Translations under genes and position numbers: made by a program
Source of the DNA: Thiothrix fructosivorans
GTDB taxonomy: Bacteria > Pseudomonadota > Gammaproteobacteria > Thiotrichales > Thiotrichaceae
Reading direction: 5' to 3'
NCBI RefSeq assembly: GCF_017349355.1
Contig: NZ_JAFMPM010000008.1
Span: 1,178,001 to 1,242,000, forward strand
Length of the DNA: 64,000 nucleotides
The notes under the pieces: model-generated
Seen by the model: only the letters and a program-made list of their open reading frames with translations
The model's database searches: none
What the model was told of the DNA's origin: nothing
In this document: positions 1 through 7,253 of the stretch, in pieces
How the letters are laid out: each line of letters begins with the position of its first letter
How positions within the stretch are numbered: the stretch's first letter is position 1

Positions 1-181
1 CGTCGGTCAAATCAAAGCTGATGTCTTGTGTCGCAATGTTCAAGGGTAGCAACGCATCGGTGTGACGTGCCAAGCGAATCAGATGAACGTCAGGGAATTG
101 CTCCGCTAGTTGCTGGCAAAATGCTTGCCCGATTCCGCCAGATGCGCCTGCTACCAACACCTTGCGCGGTGTGGCTGTCAT
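1..181 (-). CDS. SDR-family oxidoreductase, N-terminal part only
   Basis: The reading frame opens with an ATG at 181 and runs off the left edge, giving about 60 residues. A dinucleotide-binding glycine motif, GASGGIG, lies near residues 12-18 after the strand RKVLVAG, as in short-chain dehydrogenases/reductases with a Rossmann fold. The following segment (LARHTDALLP, then DISFDLTD) matches the region around the second strand and the acidic residue that contacts the adenine. Substrate cannot be inferred, and the catalytic Tyr-x-x-x-Lys would lie outside the window. The start sits 2 nt after the stop of the 72-residue gene upstream, so the two are probably cotranscribed. Confidence 0.8.
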   Translation of the reverse strand, partial: MTATPRKVLVAGASGGIGQAFCQQLAEQFPDVHLIRLARHTDALLPLNIATQDISFDLTD

Positions 182-183
182 GG

Positions 184-402
184 TTAGTTGATGCTGCCAG
201 TGATGGGGCAATCGGCAATGTCATCAAAAATCTTTTTCAAGCCGGGGCTGTTTTCACCTGTGTGCATGGGGATGTCGAGGTATTCGGCTTTGTTGGCTTC
301 GGATTGAAAATAGATTTTGAGGTCGCCATCCATGATGAAGGGGGCGTTGGTAACGTCGGTCACGTCTTCGAGAGTAATTGGGTCAAGGGTTGAAATGCGC
401 AT
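184..402 (-). CDS. small conserved-looking protein, 72 aa, unknown function
   Basis: The start is fixed by a strong AGGAGG ribosome-binding site about 11 nt before the ATG at 402; an upstream in-frame extension to 504 has no such site. The protein is acidic, has no signal peptide or membrane segment, and contains a stretch resembling one beta-strand-rich fold (APFIMDGDLKIYF) followed by EYLDIPMHTGE. I do not recognise a family. It ends 2 nt before the SDR start and very likely forms a two-gene unit with it. The 185 bp between this start and the LOV gene must hold its promoter; I see no convincing -35/-10 pair there. Confidence 0.65.
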   Translation of the reverse strand: MRISTLDPITLEDVTDVTNAPFIMDGDLKIYFQSEANKAEYLDIPMHTGENSPGLKKIFDDIADCPITGSIN

Positions 403-587
403 GGTCGAGTTCCTCCTAGTGATTGTTAACTGAGTGTGGTGATTATGGACAAGGCTTGCAATTAATCCTGCTTTGTATCCGGTATTTATACAAGAATGTG
501 ACAACAGTGATTATTGCGGTGATAATCGTACACTTCTAGCGATGCGGCGGCGTTGGATTAGCATAATCTGCACACGTGTTGAGTCAG

Positions 588-1037
588 TCAGCCCTGCTCA
601 AGTTCTTTGATACGTGCTTGTGCGGCAGCGAGTTCTTGCTGGAGATTGACCAACGCGGTCACGTCTTTTTGCACGCCGATGTAGTAGGTAATACCTTCTT
701 CCTCATCGAAATACGGGGTAATGGTCAGATCATTCCAGAATAAGCTGCCGTCTTTGCGGTAATTGCGTAAGACGACACGTATTGGCTTGTCTGCTTCAAT
801 AGCACTGCGGATACGGCTGACAACAGCCTGATCACGTTCACCATTTTGCAAAAAGCGGCAATCCTGATACAAACATTCTTCGGATGAATAGCCTGTCAGT
901 TGTTCAAACGCACGGTTGACGTAGAGCAAAATCGTGTCGTTGCCTTCGCGCTCGGCAATGGTGATGCCGTGTTCGGTATGGTCGATCAGGGCTTGCAATA
1001 AGTCCGGTCGGATGGCGGTGGTTTGTTCGTTACGCAT
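588..1037 (-). CDS. short LOV-domain (PAS) blue-light photoreceptor
   Basis: About 149 residues that are essentially one PAS/LOV core with short helical ends. The flavin-binding signature reads DCRFLQ, placing the photoactive cysteine at residue 60, and it is followed by RNYRKDGSLFWNDL and YYIGVQKDVT, the usual LOV Hbeta/Ibeta strands. From memory this is very close to the short Pseudomonas putida LOV proteins (PpSB1-LOV type), which bind FMN, form a cysteinyl adduct in blue light and have no effector domain. The C-terminal helix (LQQELAAAQARIKELE) probably makes the dimer coiled coil. Start chosen at 1037, with AGGA about 8 nt upstream; an ATG at 1052 lacks a ribosome-binding site. No output gene is obvious next to it, so its signalling partner is unknown. 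Confidence 0.85.
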   Translation of the reverse strand: MRNEQTTAIRPDLLQALIDHTEHGITIAEREGNDTILLYVNRAFEQLTGYSSEECLYQDCRFLQNGERDQAVVSRIRSAIEADKPIRVVLRNYRKDGSLFWNDLTITPYFDEEEGITYYIGVQKDVTALVNLQQELAAAQARIKELEQG

Positions 1038-1299
1038 GAGAATGTCCTGCATGGTTTGGCGTGATTGGTTAGTTGCGTTAGGCTCTGATGATAGCCGCTT
1101 GTGCCCGAATCGCGCTACGTTCTGCTGCGGGTAGTTTGCGCAAATTACTCAGCATAACCCTATGCGCGGGTGCGTGGCAAAGCGAGCGGGCTTCGTGCCG
1201 ATTCAGAAAATCCCAACTTAAACCGCAGAGTTACTGCTGATTATCAGTAATGTATAACTCTAGTGCTATTATCGACGGGGTTTACACGGTATTTTCCAA

Positions 1300-1419
1300 A
1301 TGAAGTTATACAAAACTGCGATCAATGATGCTGATCTGAGCCGCATCGTGGAAATGGCGTGGGAAGATCGCACCCCGTTTGGGATGTGGCACAAAACAAG
1401 GACAAGGAATTACGCATGA
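1300..1419 (+). pseudogene. truncated TIGR03643/DUF2805-like remnant
   Basis: A 39-codon frame from ATG 1300 contains SRIVEMAWEDRTPFG, which resembles the conserved N-terminus of the small TIGR03643 (DUF2805) proteins. The expected continuation (a helix-turn-helix-like segment ending in an LMR motif) is missing: after TPFG the frame reads only MWHKTRTRNYA and stops. The stop overlaps the start codon of the DUF924 gene (ATGA at 1416-1419). This looks like an internal deletion that left the ribosome-loading N-terminal part, possibly now acting as a translational leader for the next gene. It could instead be a genuine short peptide; family assignment is from memory. Confidence 0.45.
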
Positions 1420-1961
1420 TTACCCCCGATGACATTCTCGACTTTTGGTACAAACCACCGATGTCAGAACATTGGTTCGCATCCACGCCGGTCATTGATG
1501 CCGACATCCGTGAGCGTTTCGGCGCACTATGGGAGCAAGCTGCTGCGGGTGAGTGGGATGCTTGGCAAGCAACGCCGAACGGTTGCCTTGCCTTGTGCAT
1601 CGTGTTGGATCAGTTCCCGCTGAATATGTTTCGGGGGGAAGTCCGCAGTTTTTCTACCGAACAACAAGCGGTTGTCGCCAGCAAGCAGGCGGTGCAACGT
1701 GAGTTTGACACGTTATTGCCACTGGATCGCCGTAGTTTCCTCTACATGCCCTTGATGCACAGCGAACATTTGGCTGATCAGGATGAATCGGTGCGCTTAT
1801 TTGAAGCCGCTGGTTTGGAAGCAAATGCGCGGTTTGCCCGCCATCACCGTGACATTGTGCGGCGTTTTGGGCGTTTTCCACACCGTAATGCCGTGTTAGG
1901 GCGTGAGAGTACGGCGGAAGAATTGGCGTATTTGGCATCTAAAGAGGCGTTTACGGGTTAA
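1416..1961 (+). CDS. DUF924 family protein
   Basis: 181 residues from the ATG at 1416, which has AAGGA about 8 nt upstream; a longer in-frame start at 1359 lies inside the preceding remnant and is unlikely. The protein matches the DUF924 family: ILDFWY near the N-terminus, then LALCIVLDQFPLNMFRG and FLYMPLMHSE, and a C-terminal FARHHRDIVRRFGRFPHRN. The family is soluble, all-helical (TPR-like) and of unknown biochemical role. Full length, no signal peptide. It is preceded by an overlapping truncated frame and followed 34 bp later by the lipocalin gene, which has its own strong ribosome-binding site. Confidence 0.85.
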   Translation: MITPDDILDFWYKPPMSEHWFASTPVIDADIRERFGALWEQAAAGEWDAWQATPNGCLALCIVLDQFPLNMFRGEVRSFSTEQQAVVASKQAVQREFDTLLPLDRRSFLYMPLMHSEHLADQDESVRLFEAAGLEANARFARHHRDIVRRFGRFPHRNAVLGRESTAEELAYLASKEAFTG

Positions 1962-1995
1962 GAAACGATCGGTGTAATTTAAAAGGAGTTTTGTC

Positions 1996-2523
1996 ATGCG
2001 TTTGTACAAAAAATTATTTTATGGATGGATGAGCGGTTTGGCGCTGTTGTTATCCGGTTGCGTCGGGATTCCAGACGGCATAACGCCAGTGAAAGGCTTC
2101 CATGTCGAGCGTTATCTGGGCAAGTGGTATGAAGTGGCGCGGTTGGATCATTCCTTCGAGCGCGGTTTAGAGCAAGTGTCGGCGGAATACAGCCCGCGTG
2201 ACGATGGTGATATTCGCGTCATCAATCGCGGTTACAACACTGCCAAGCAGCAATGGGAAGAGGCGGAAGGTCGCGCTAAATTCGTCGGCGCAAAGGATGT
2301 CGGGCAATTGAAAGTGTCGTTCTTTGGCCCGTTCTACGGCGGTTACAATATTGTGGAACTCGACCCAAATTACCAATATGTGCTGATTGCAGGCAATGAC
2401 CGTGATTACTTATGGGTGCTGTCGCGCACGCCACAATTGGATGCAGCGGTGCAGCAGCGCTTGGTGGATAAGGCGAAAAGCCTTGGTTTTGCCACCGACA
2501 AGCTGATTTTTGTGAAACAGTGA
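1996..2523 (+). CDS. blc: Blc-type outer-membrane lipocalin (lipoprotein)
   Basis: 175 residues. The N-terminus is a lipoprotein signal ending in LLSGC, so Cys22 would be lipidated after signal peptidase II cleavage. The lipocalin GxW motif is present (YLGKWYEVARLD), as are the later KVSFFGPFYGGYNIVELD and the LWVLSRTP strand typical of bacterial lipocalins. Family members bind fatty acids or lysophospholipids at the outer membrane under envelope stress. A strong AAGGAG site precedes the ATG. It sits directly before the SDR/NTF2-like pair, and across a TerC gene from a fatty-acid-modifying operon, a context that fits lipid binding or transport. Confidence 0.92.
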   Translation: MRLYKKLFYGWMSGLALLLSGCVGIPDGITPVKGFHVERYLGKWYEVARLDHSFERGLEQVSAEYSPRDDGDIRVINRGYNTAKQQWEEAEGRAKFVGAKDVGQLKVSFFGPFYGGYNIVELDPNYQYVLIAGNDRDYLWVLSRTPQLDAAVQQRLVDKAKSLGFATDKLIFVKQ

Positions 2524-2546
2524 CGCGAGATAGACAGGAGAACCCC

Positions 2547-2574
2547 ATGCAATCTCAATACTTCGATGATCGTT
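2547..2574 (+). other. short upstream frame overlapping the SDR start
   Basis: A good ribosome-binding site (CAGGAG) places an ATG at 2547, but that frame encodes only MQSQYFDDR before a TAA at 2572-2574. The SDR gene's ATG at 2566 lies inside it in another frame and has no better site of its own. Either this is a leader peptide coupled to SDR translation, or an ancestral longer N-terminus was broken by a frameshift. Confidence 0.35.
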
Positions 2575-3312
2575 AAGCCTTCCGTCGCGTGGTTAGTGGG
2601 GGCAAGCTCCGGCATCGGGCAAGCCCTCGCGTTTGCGTTGGCGGAGGTGGGTTGGAAGGTTGCCATCAGTGCGCGGCGCATCGAGCCGTTGCAGGCAATG
2701 CAAGCGCGTAACCCCTTGCTGACACCGTATCCGCTGGATGTGACGGATGTGCAAAGCCTGCATCAAGCGGCGGCGGCGATTACCCGCGAACTGGGTGACA
2801 TTGAGCTATGTGTGCTGAATGCGGGCGATTACACCCCGATGCCATTGGCGGATTTTGACCTGACGTTATTTCGTAAGCTGTGCGACGTGAATTATTTGGG
2901 TGTGGTCAACGGGCTGGATGCGATATTGCCGTTGATGCTGACGCGGGGGCGTGGGCAAATTTTGTTGACGGCGAGTATTGCGGGGTATCGCGGTTTGCCC
3001 AAATCTGCGCCCTACAGTGCCAGCAAAGCGGCGGTGATCAGTTTGGCGGAATCGTTGCATCTGGAATTGAAGGCGAAGGGTGTGTTGTTGCGGGTGGTGA
3101 ATCCTGGTTTTGTGCGTTCGCCGCTGACCGATAAAAACGCTTTTAAAATGCCATTTCTGATGGAAGTAGAAGGAGCGGCGCAAGCGATTATGCGCGATTT
3201 ACCGCGTCAGAATTTCGAGATTGCTTTTCCCAAACGCTTTGCATACTTGATGAAAGCACTGCGTATCTTGCCATACTGGTTGTATTTCAAGCTGACGAAG
3301 GGGACGGTGTGA
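2566..3312 (+). CDS. short-chain dehydrogenase/reductase
   Basis: 248 residues of classical SDR type. The cofactor motif GASSGIGQA starts at residue 12; NAGDY follows near 90; LLTASIAG supplies the catalytic serine; YSASKAAV supplies the catalytic Tyr and Lys; and NPGFVRSPLT follows. The arginine-rich ISARRIEPL after strand 2 suggests NADP preference. The final 40 residues (FAYLMKALRILPYWLYFKL) are hydrophobic and amphipathic, suggesting membrane association. The stop overlaps the next gene's ATG. SDR plus NTF2-like pairs are a regular component of the flavoprotein/DUF1365/CFA-like clusters, and here that cluster lies just beyond TerC on the other strand. Confidence 0.9.
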   Translation: MIVKPSVAWLVGASSGIGQALAFALAEVGWKVAISARRIEPLQAMQARNPLLTPYPLDVTDVQSLHQAAAAITRELGDIELCVLNAGDYTPMPLADFDLTLFRKLCDVNYLGVVNGLDAILPLMLTRGRGQILLTASIAGYRGLPKSAPYSASKAAVISLAESLHLELKAKGVLLRVVNPGFVRSPLTDKNAFKMPFLMEVEGAAQAIMRDLPRQNFEIAFPKRFAYLMKALRILPYWLYFKLTKGTV

Positions 3313-3731
3313 TGGATCATGTAAGCCGTTATTTGCAGACGTTCACGACTTTGCAGGCGGATAAGTTGGAAGGCTTGGCGGAGATTTTTGAGGCGGATGC
3401 GCGGTTCAAAGACCCGTTTAATGATGTGCGTGGTGTGGCGGCAATTACGCGCATTTTTGCGCATATGTTTGCCACAACGCAGCATTCGCGCTTTATGATT
3501 GTGGATCACGCGCTGGCGGGGGATACGCTGTTTATTCGTTGGGATTACCATTTTCAAACCTTGAAAGGTGAGTCGTGGGAAATCCCCGGTACGAGCGTAG
3601 TGCAGTTTAATGCGGAAGGCTTGGCGGTGGAGCATGTGGATTATTGGGATCCGGCAGAGCATATTTACAGTAAATTGCCGATGTTGGGGTTGGTAATGCG
3701 CTGGTTACGTGGGAAGTTGGCGGTCAAATAA
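3312..3731 (+). CDS. NTF2-like (SnoaL-fold) protein
   Basis: 139 residues. The alternating pattern of a cone-shaped alpha+beta barrel is visible: FEADARFKDPFNDVRG at the start, then FIRWDYHFQTLKG and VEHVDYWDPAEHIY. These are typical of nuclear transport factor 2-like small enzymes or binding proteins. The ATG at 3312 overlaps the SDR stop (TGATG), so translation is coupled; a GTG at 3309 is the only alternative start. No catalytic assignment is possible. It is the last gene before a strong terminator, and with the SDR belongs by family context to the fatty-acid modification cluster on the opposite strand. Confidence 0.85.
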   Translation: MDHVSRYLQTFTTLQADKLEGLAEIFEADARFKDPFNDVRGVAAITRIFAHMFATTQHSRFMIVDHALAGDTLFIRWDYHFQTLKGESWEIPGTSVVQFNAEGLAVEHVDYWDPAEHIYSKLPMLGLVMRWLRGKLAVK

Positions 3732-3767
3732 TGTTTTTTTAAAACGTACTTACGCATTTATTCTCAA

Positions 3768-3815
3768 CCCATTGTATTTCAGTTAAATTTCACTGAAATA
3801 CAATGGGATTTTTTT
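3768..3815 (+). terminator. rho-independent terminator after the SDR/NTF2 operon
   Basis: A perfect 16-bp stem (3768-3783 with 3792-3807), 8-nt loop, then a run of seven T (3809-3815). It ends the plus-strand operon; the TerC gene on the minus strand stops at 3828, so the hairpin could also stop its transcript, though the minus-side T-run is weaker. Confidence 0.9.
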
Positions 3816-3827
3816 ACGTATTTAAAC

Positions 3828-4793
3828 TTATTTAATGTCTATAGTACGCTGTTGGCGAGTGTAAAACATGCTCAAAACCACCGACAAACCGATAATGCCT
3901 GCTACGACCAGCAATGACCATTCGATAGGGATTTTGTAGACATCTAGCAGCAGCATCTTGCTACCGATAAATACCAGTACCAAAGCCAAGCCGTATTTCA
4001 ACAACACAAAGCGATTGGCGAAGTCTGCCAGCAGGAAATACATCGCCCGCAATCCCAGAATCGCAAAGATGTTGGAAGTCAACACAATGAACGGGTCGCC
4101 GGTAATTGCGAAAATTGCTGGGATGGAATCCACCGCAAAAATCAGGTCGGTGATTTCCACCAGTATCAGTACCAAAAACAGCGGCGTGGCGTAGCGCAGT
4201 CCATCCTGCATCACAAAAAAGCGTTCTTGATGCAAGATTGTGGTGACGCGCATGTGACCCCGCAGCCAGCGCACCAGTGGATTTTGTTCCAGATCAGACT
4301 GATGTTCCGAAAACCACAACATTTTGATGCCAGTAAACAGCAGAAACGCGCCGAACACGTACAAAATCCAGTGGAAGTGCGCCAGCAGCCATGCCCCTAG
4401 CAAGATCATGACGGTACGCATAACCAACGCACCCAATACCCCGTACAGCAGAACACGCCGCTGGTATTCAATCGGGATGGCAAAATAGCTGAATAACATC
4501 AACCAAACGAAGACGTTATCGATCGCCAATGATTTTTCCACGAGATAGCCCGTGAGGAATTCCAAGGCTTTGGTATCTGCTACCTCGCGTCCGCTGGTTT
4601 GTTCCAGATACCACCACAATGCGGCATTAAACAGCAGCGCGATACTGACCCAGACTATTGACCAGAGCGCCGCTTCCTTGATGGAAACTTTGTGAGCCTT
4701 GCGCCCACCCAGCAGAAACAGGTCAACAAGCAACATAATAATGACAAAGGCAAAAAAACCAAGCCACATCCACGGCGTTCCAATCGTCTCCAT
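3828..4793 (-). CDS. TerC/Alx-family integral membrane protein
   Basis: 321 residues with about nine hydrophobic segments. Family hallmarks are the acidic intramembrane motifs [22 protein letters not shown] and [22 protein letters not shown], whose conserved Glu/Asp residues lie in the membrane. In E. coli the relative Alx is linked to manganese export and alkaline stress, and TerC to tellurite resistance; the substrate here is an inference. The ATG at 4793 is the natural start (METIGTPW). I looked for a yybP-ykoY manganese riboswitch in the 99 bp upstream and did not see one. The gene splits the SDR/NTF2 pair from the rest of the fatty-acid cluster. Confidence 0.92.
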   Translation of the reverse strand: METIGTPWMWLGFFAFVIIMLLVDLFLLGGRKAHKVSIKEAALWSIVWVSIALLFNAALWWYLEQTSGREVADTKALEFLTGYLVEKSLAIDNVFVWLMLFSYFAIPIEYQRRVLLYGVLGALVMRTVMILLGAWLLAHFHWILYVFGAFLLFTGIKMLWFSEHQSDLEQNPLVRWLRGHMRVTTILHQERFFVMQDGLRYATPLFLVLILVEITDLIFAVDSIPAIFAITGDPFIVLTSNIFAILGLRAMYFLLADFANRFVLLKYGLALVLVFIGSKMLLLDVYKIPIEWSLLVVAGIIGLSVVLSMFYTRQQRTIDIK

Positions 4794-4892
4794 GCAACCG
4801 TCCTTTTAAACTTGAGTATTTTAGTAGGAATTCATGCTGACTGTACAAGAAGGCGTTAAAGCGTTGCCAATAAACCTAGAAAATAACGTTCA

Positions 4893-5423
4893 TTATGATG
4901 ACAGCCCTTTAAGCAGATTTTCCCGTAATGCTTGCGCAATGGGCTGCTTTTCTCCCAACCAAATCCCGAAATACACCGCAGCAAACGCGGCAGATTTTAC
5001 TTGTGTCACCGCCTTGCCGTTCAATTGCAAGCGGGTGGTTTGTGCTTTTGCGTCATAACACATTTGGTAAACATCGCCTGCTTTTACATCCACATACGCT
5101 GCGTGAAGCTGGTCAAGTTGCGGCTGAATGTCTGCCAACGTTGCTGCATTGTGCTGGCGTTTAAGCACGGTTTCGGCGGCAAGGCTAAATTTATCTGCGC
5201 TCAATTCCACCGCGTAATCCAGTGTTAAACAGCGCGATACTTCAGCATCCAGTACCGTAGTGCGATTGGCATCAGGGCTAACAAACAATTCTGCGTCGTA
5301 CACTTTGATCACGCCAAGGTAAAGTGCCTTACCCTTGCCAGCCGTTTGCAAGCCAGCGGGAATGGTCGCCGCTACCGTCACGGGTAAGCAGCACAATGCC
5401 AGTAATAAACCGTTACGCCACAT
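4893..5423 (-). CDS. chalcone-isomerase-like periplasmic protein
   Basis: 176 residues from ATG 5423, which has GAGGGG about 8 nt upstream; a GTG at 5438 is less likely. A Sec signal peptide (MWRNGLLLALCCLPVTVAA) is followed by the chalcone-isomerase-like fold: LYLGVIKVYDAELFV, then LTLDYAVELSADKFSLAAE and FAAVYFGIWLGEKQPI near the end. Bacterial members of this family do not act on flavonoids and probably bind fatty-acid-like ligands. The gene overlaps the end of the DUF3833 gene and is the last of the minus-strand operon; its position in such clusters is conserved. Confidence 0.85.
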   Translation of the reverse strand: MWRNGLLLALCCLPVTVAATIPAGLQTAGKGKALYLGVIKVYDAELFVSPDANRTTVLDAEVSRCLTLDYAVELSADKFSLAAETVLKRQHNAATLADIQPQLDQLHAAYVDVKAGDVYQMCYDAKAQTTRLQLNGKAVTQVKSAAFAAVYFGIWLGEKQPIAQALRENLLKGLSS

Positions 5424-5434
5424 CGGGATACCCC

Positions 5435-5962
5435 TCACTTTTTCTGAAATGCAATCGTCACTTCACCCAAGGTAAAGCCAAATTTGCTCATCTTTGCCCG
5501 ATTCAGCAATACGCCATCGGGTTGCAAATACATCCAGTCATCGAAACTCACTTGCCAGACTTTGCCATCCACGGGCAAATTCAAGTCGTATTGCCAATTC
5601 AGCGCATTACCGTAAGCCACACCTTTGGCTTCACCGACCACATCCGCTGCACGCCCGCTGTAACGGTGTGCGTCTTGCTTGCGGATGCGCCAGACACGTT
5701 GCGATTTTTCGCCATCGTTCCACACGAAATCCTCCGTCATCACCAACTCACCGTCGGGGCTGATAGTGCCGTTAATATCGACCACGAATTGGCGTTTTAA
5801 CGCGCCGCCGCGATCCTGAAACACGCCCCAACCACGGGTATTGCCCTGAAAATAAGTAAACAGGTCAAACGTCGGTTCAAACGCGGCGTAATCTTCAATC
5901 TTCATGCTGCTGCACCCGCTCACGAGGAGCACTAGGGTTAGCAGGATAGAGCGCACTCGCAT
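5435..5962 (-). CDS. DUF3833 family lipoprotein
   Basis: 175 residues. The signal ends in LLVSGC, predicting lipidation at Cys17. The body matches DUF3833: FDLFTYFQGNTRGWGVFQDR, then EDFVWNDGEKSQRVWRI and LPVDGKVWQVSFDDWMY. The family has a lipocalin-like beta-rich fold, and members always travel with the flavoprotein/DUF1365/CFA-like genes. The start codon lies 68 bp inside the 3' end of the MFS gene, with GGGAGA upstream, so expression is coupled to it. The family function is not known; a role in handling modified acyl chains in the envelope is an inference from context. Confidence 0.88.
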   Translation of the reverse strand: MRVRSILLTLVLLVSGCSSMKIEDYAAFEPTFDLFTYFQGNTRGWGVFQDRGGALKRQFVVDINGTISPDGELVMTEDFVWNDGEKSQRVWRIRKQDAHRYSGRAADVVGEAKGVAYGNALNWQYDLNLPVDGKVWQVSFDDWMYLQPDGVLLNRAKMSKFGFTLGEVTIAFQKK

Positions 5963-7253
5963 AACTCATCTCCCAATAATCACGGAAATCAACTTCACTA
6001 AACGGAAACTGCCACATCCGCCAAATTACCCAACTTTTCAGTAATACAGGCAATCCAGCGTAGAGCAACACCATGCTCCACAAGGTCGTGCTGGTTTGCG
6101 TGGTAGCGGCTGGCGCAAATCCCGCCCAATCCAACAGCGGAAAGGCAAGCCCCACCGCCAACGCCAGTGCCAGCTTGGTCAATAAACCCCACAAGCCAAA
6201 CAGCAAGCCCGTATTGGGGTTGCCCTGATGCTGCATTTGCTGGGCAATATCCGCCTGCATCGACGCAGGCAATGCCACATCCGCCCCTAGCGCCAACCCA
6301 CTGATCACGCAAATCGCCATAAACCACGCGGTATCACCCGCCCCCAACAGCGGCACAAACGCAAACCCCACCACCGACAACAGCAATGCCGATGCCCACG
6401 CCCGACTCTTATCGAGGTGACGAGCTAACCACAACCACAGCGGTAAACCCAGCACACCGCTGAGAAAATAAACCAACAACACGACACCCACCTGTTCCGG
6501 CGCTTGCAACACATGCGTCACAAACAAAATGAACAGCGTGGCGGGTAGGGCATTGGCGAGACTGTTAATAAAATAAGCGGGCAGCAACTGGCGTATCGCT
6601 GGATGTGCGGAGAGAATGCTACCCACTTTGCGCAATGACGCGAACCGACGTGCTTGGCGGCGTTCCACCAACCACACTAAGGCGGGAATCAGGCTCAACG
6701 GCAAGAGCCACCACAGCAAATTAGCCAGCGTCCCCAAGGTAATTGCCGCCTGCGATGCGCCTGTCAGCAAGGGTAAACTGATTACCACCACCGTTCCCAC
6801 GATACCAAACCCTTCACGGCTGGCGGCTAAAGCACTTTTGCCGTGATAATCGCGGGTCATTTCCGCCCCCCACGCTTGCCACGGAATGCTAATAAACGTC
6901 CAGCCCAAATAGGTGACGAACGACCAAGCAAACAAATACACCCCGTCAACGTTACCGCTAGGGCGCAGCAAATATTCCAAGCCCACCAGCAACAGCGGCA
7001 AGCCCAGCAGCATAAACAACTTGCGCCGTCCCCATGTGCTTTGCACCTTGTCATTTAACCAGCCGATCAGCGGGTCGGTGAGCACATCCAAACCGCGTGC
7101 TGCCAGCAATGCCATTCCCACCACGCTTAATGACAAGCCTAAGTCTTGCGCATAAAACGACGGCAAATACACATACAACGGCAAGCCCAACATCGCCAAC
7201 GGTAGCCCCGGCAAGCCGTAAAATAACCATTGACGATAATGGGCGGTGCTCAT
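5895..7253 (-). CDS. MFS transporter (GPH/MelB-like) of the fatty-acid cluster
   Basis: 452 residues, about twelve membrane segments. The N-terminal half contains the sugar-cation symporter-type motif FYAQDLGLSLSVVGMALLAARGLDVLTDP and WLNDKVQSTWGRRKLFMLLG (loop 2-3 D-x-x-x-x-x-x-GRR). The start is ATG 7253, overlapping the stop of the methyltransferase gene by four bases (ATGA); an upstream in-frame extension is inside that gene. Its cargo is unknown; the cluster suggests a lipid, lysolipid or precursor rather than a sugar. The last 23 codons are overlapped by the DUF3833 gene. Confidence 0.88.
   Translation of the reverse strand: MSTAHYRQWLFYGLPGLPLAMLGLPLYVYLPSFYAQDLGLSLSVVGMALLAARGLDVLTDPLIGWLNDKVQSTWGRRKLFMLLGLPLLLVGLEYLLRPSGNVDGVYLFAWSFVTYLGWTFISIPWQAWGAEMTRDYHGKSALAASREGFGIVGTVVVISLPLLTGASQAAITLGTLANLLWWLLPLSLIPALVWLVERRQARRFASLRKVGSILSAHPAIRQLLPAYFINSLANALPATLFILFVTHVLQAPEQVGVVLLVYFLSGVLGLPLWLWLARHLDKSRAWASALLLSVVGFAFVPLLGAGDTAWFMAICVISGLALGADVALPASMQADIAQQMQHQGNPNTGLLFGLWGLLTKLALALAVGLAFPLLDWAGFAPAATTQTSTTLWSMVLLYAGLPVLLKSWVIWRMWQFPFSEVDFRDYWEMSYASALYPANPSAPRERVQQHED

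Noticed and set aside
3207-3662. Minus-strand open frame opposite the SDR/NTF2 genes, and similar antisense frames throughout
   Set aside because: Composition and content are those of shadows of well-supported genes; no motifs or ribosome-binding sites.
4794-4892. Possible yybP-ykoY manganese riboswitch upstream of the TerC-family gene
   Set aside because: No recognisable conserved core in the 99 bp between the start and the next gene; the space is too short.
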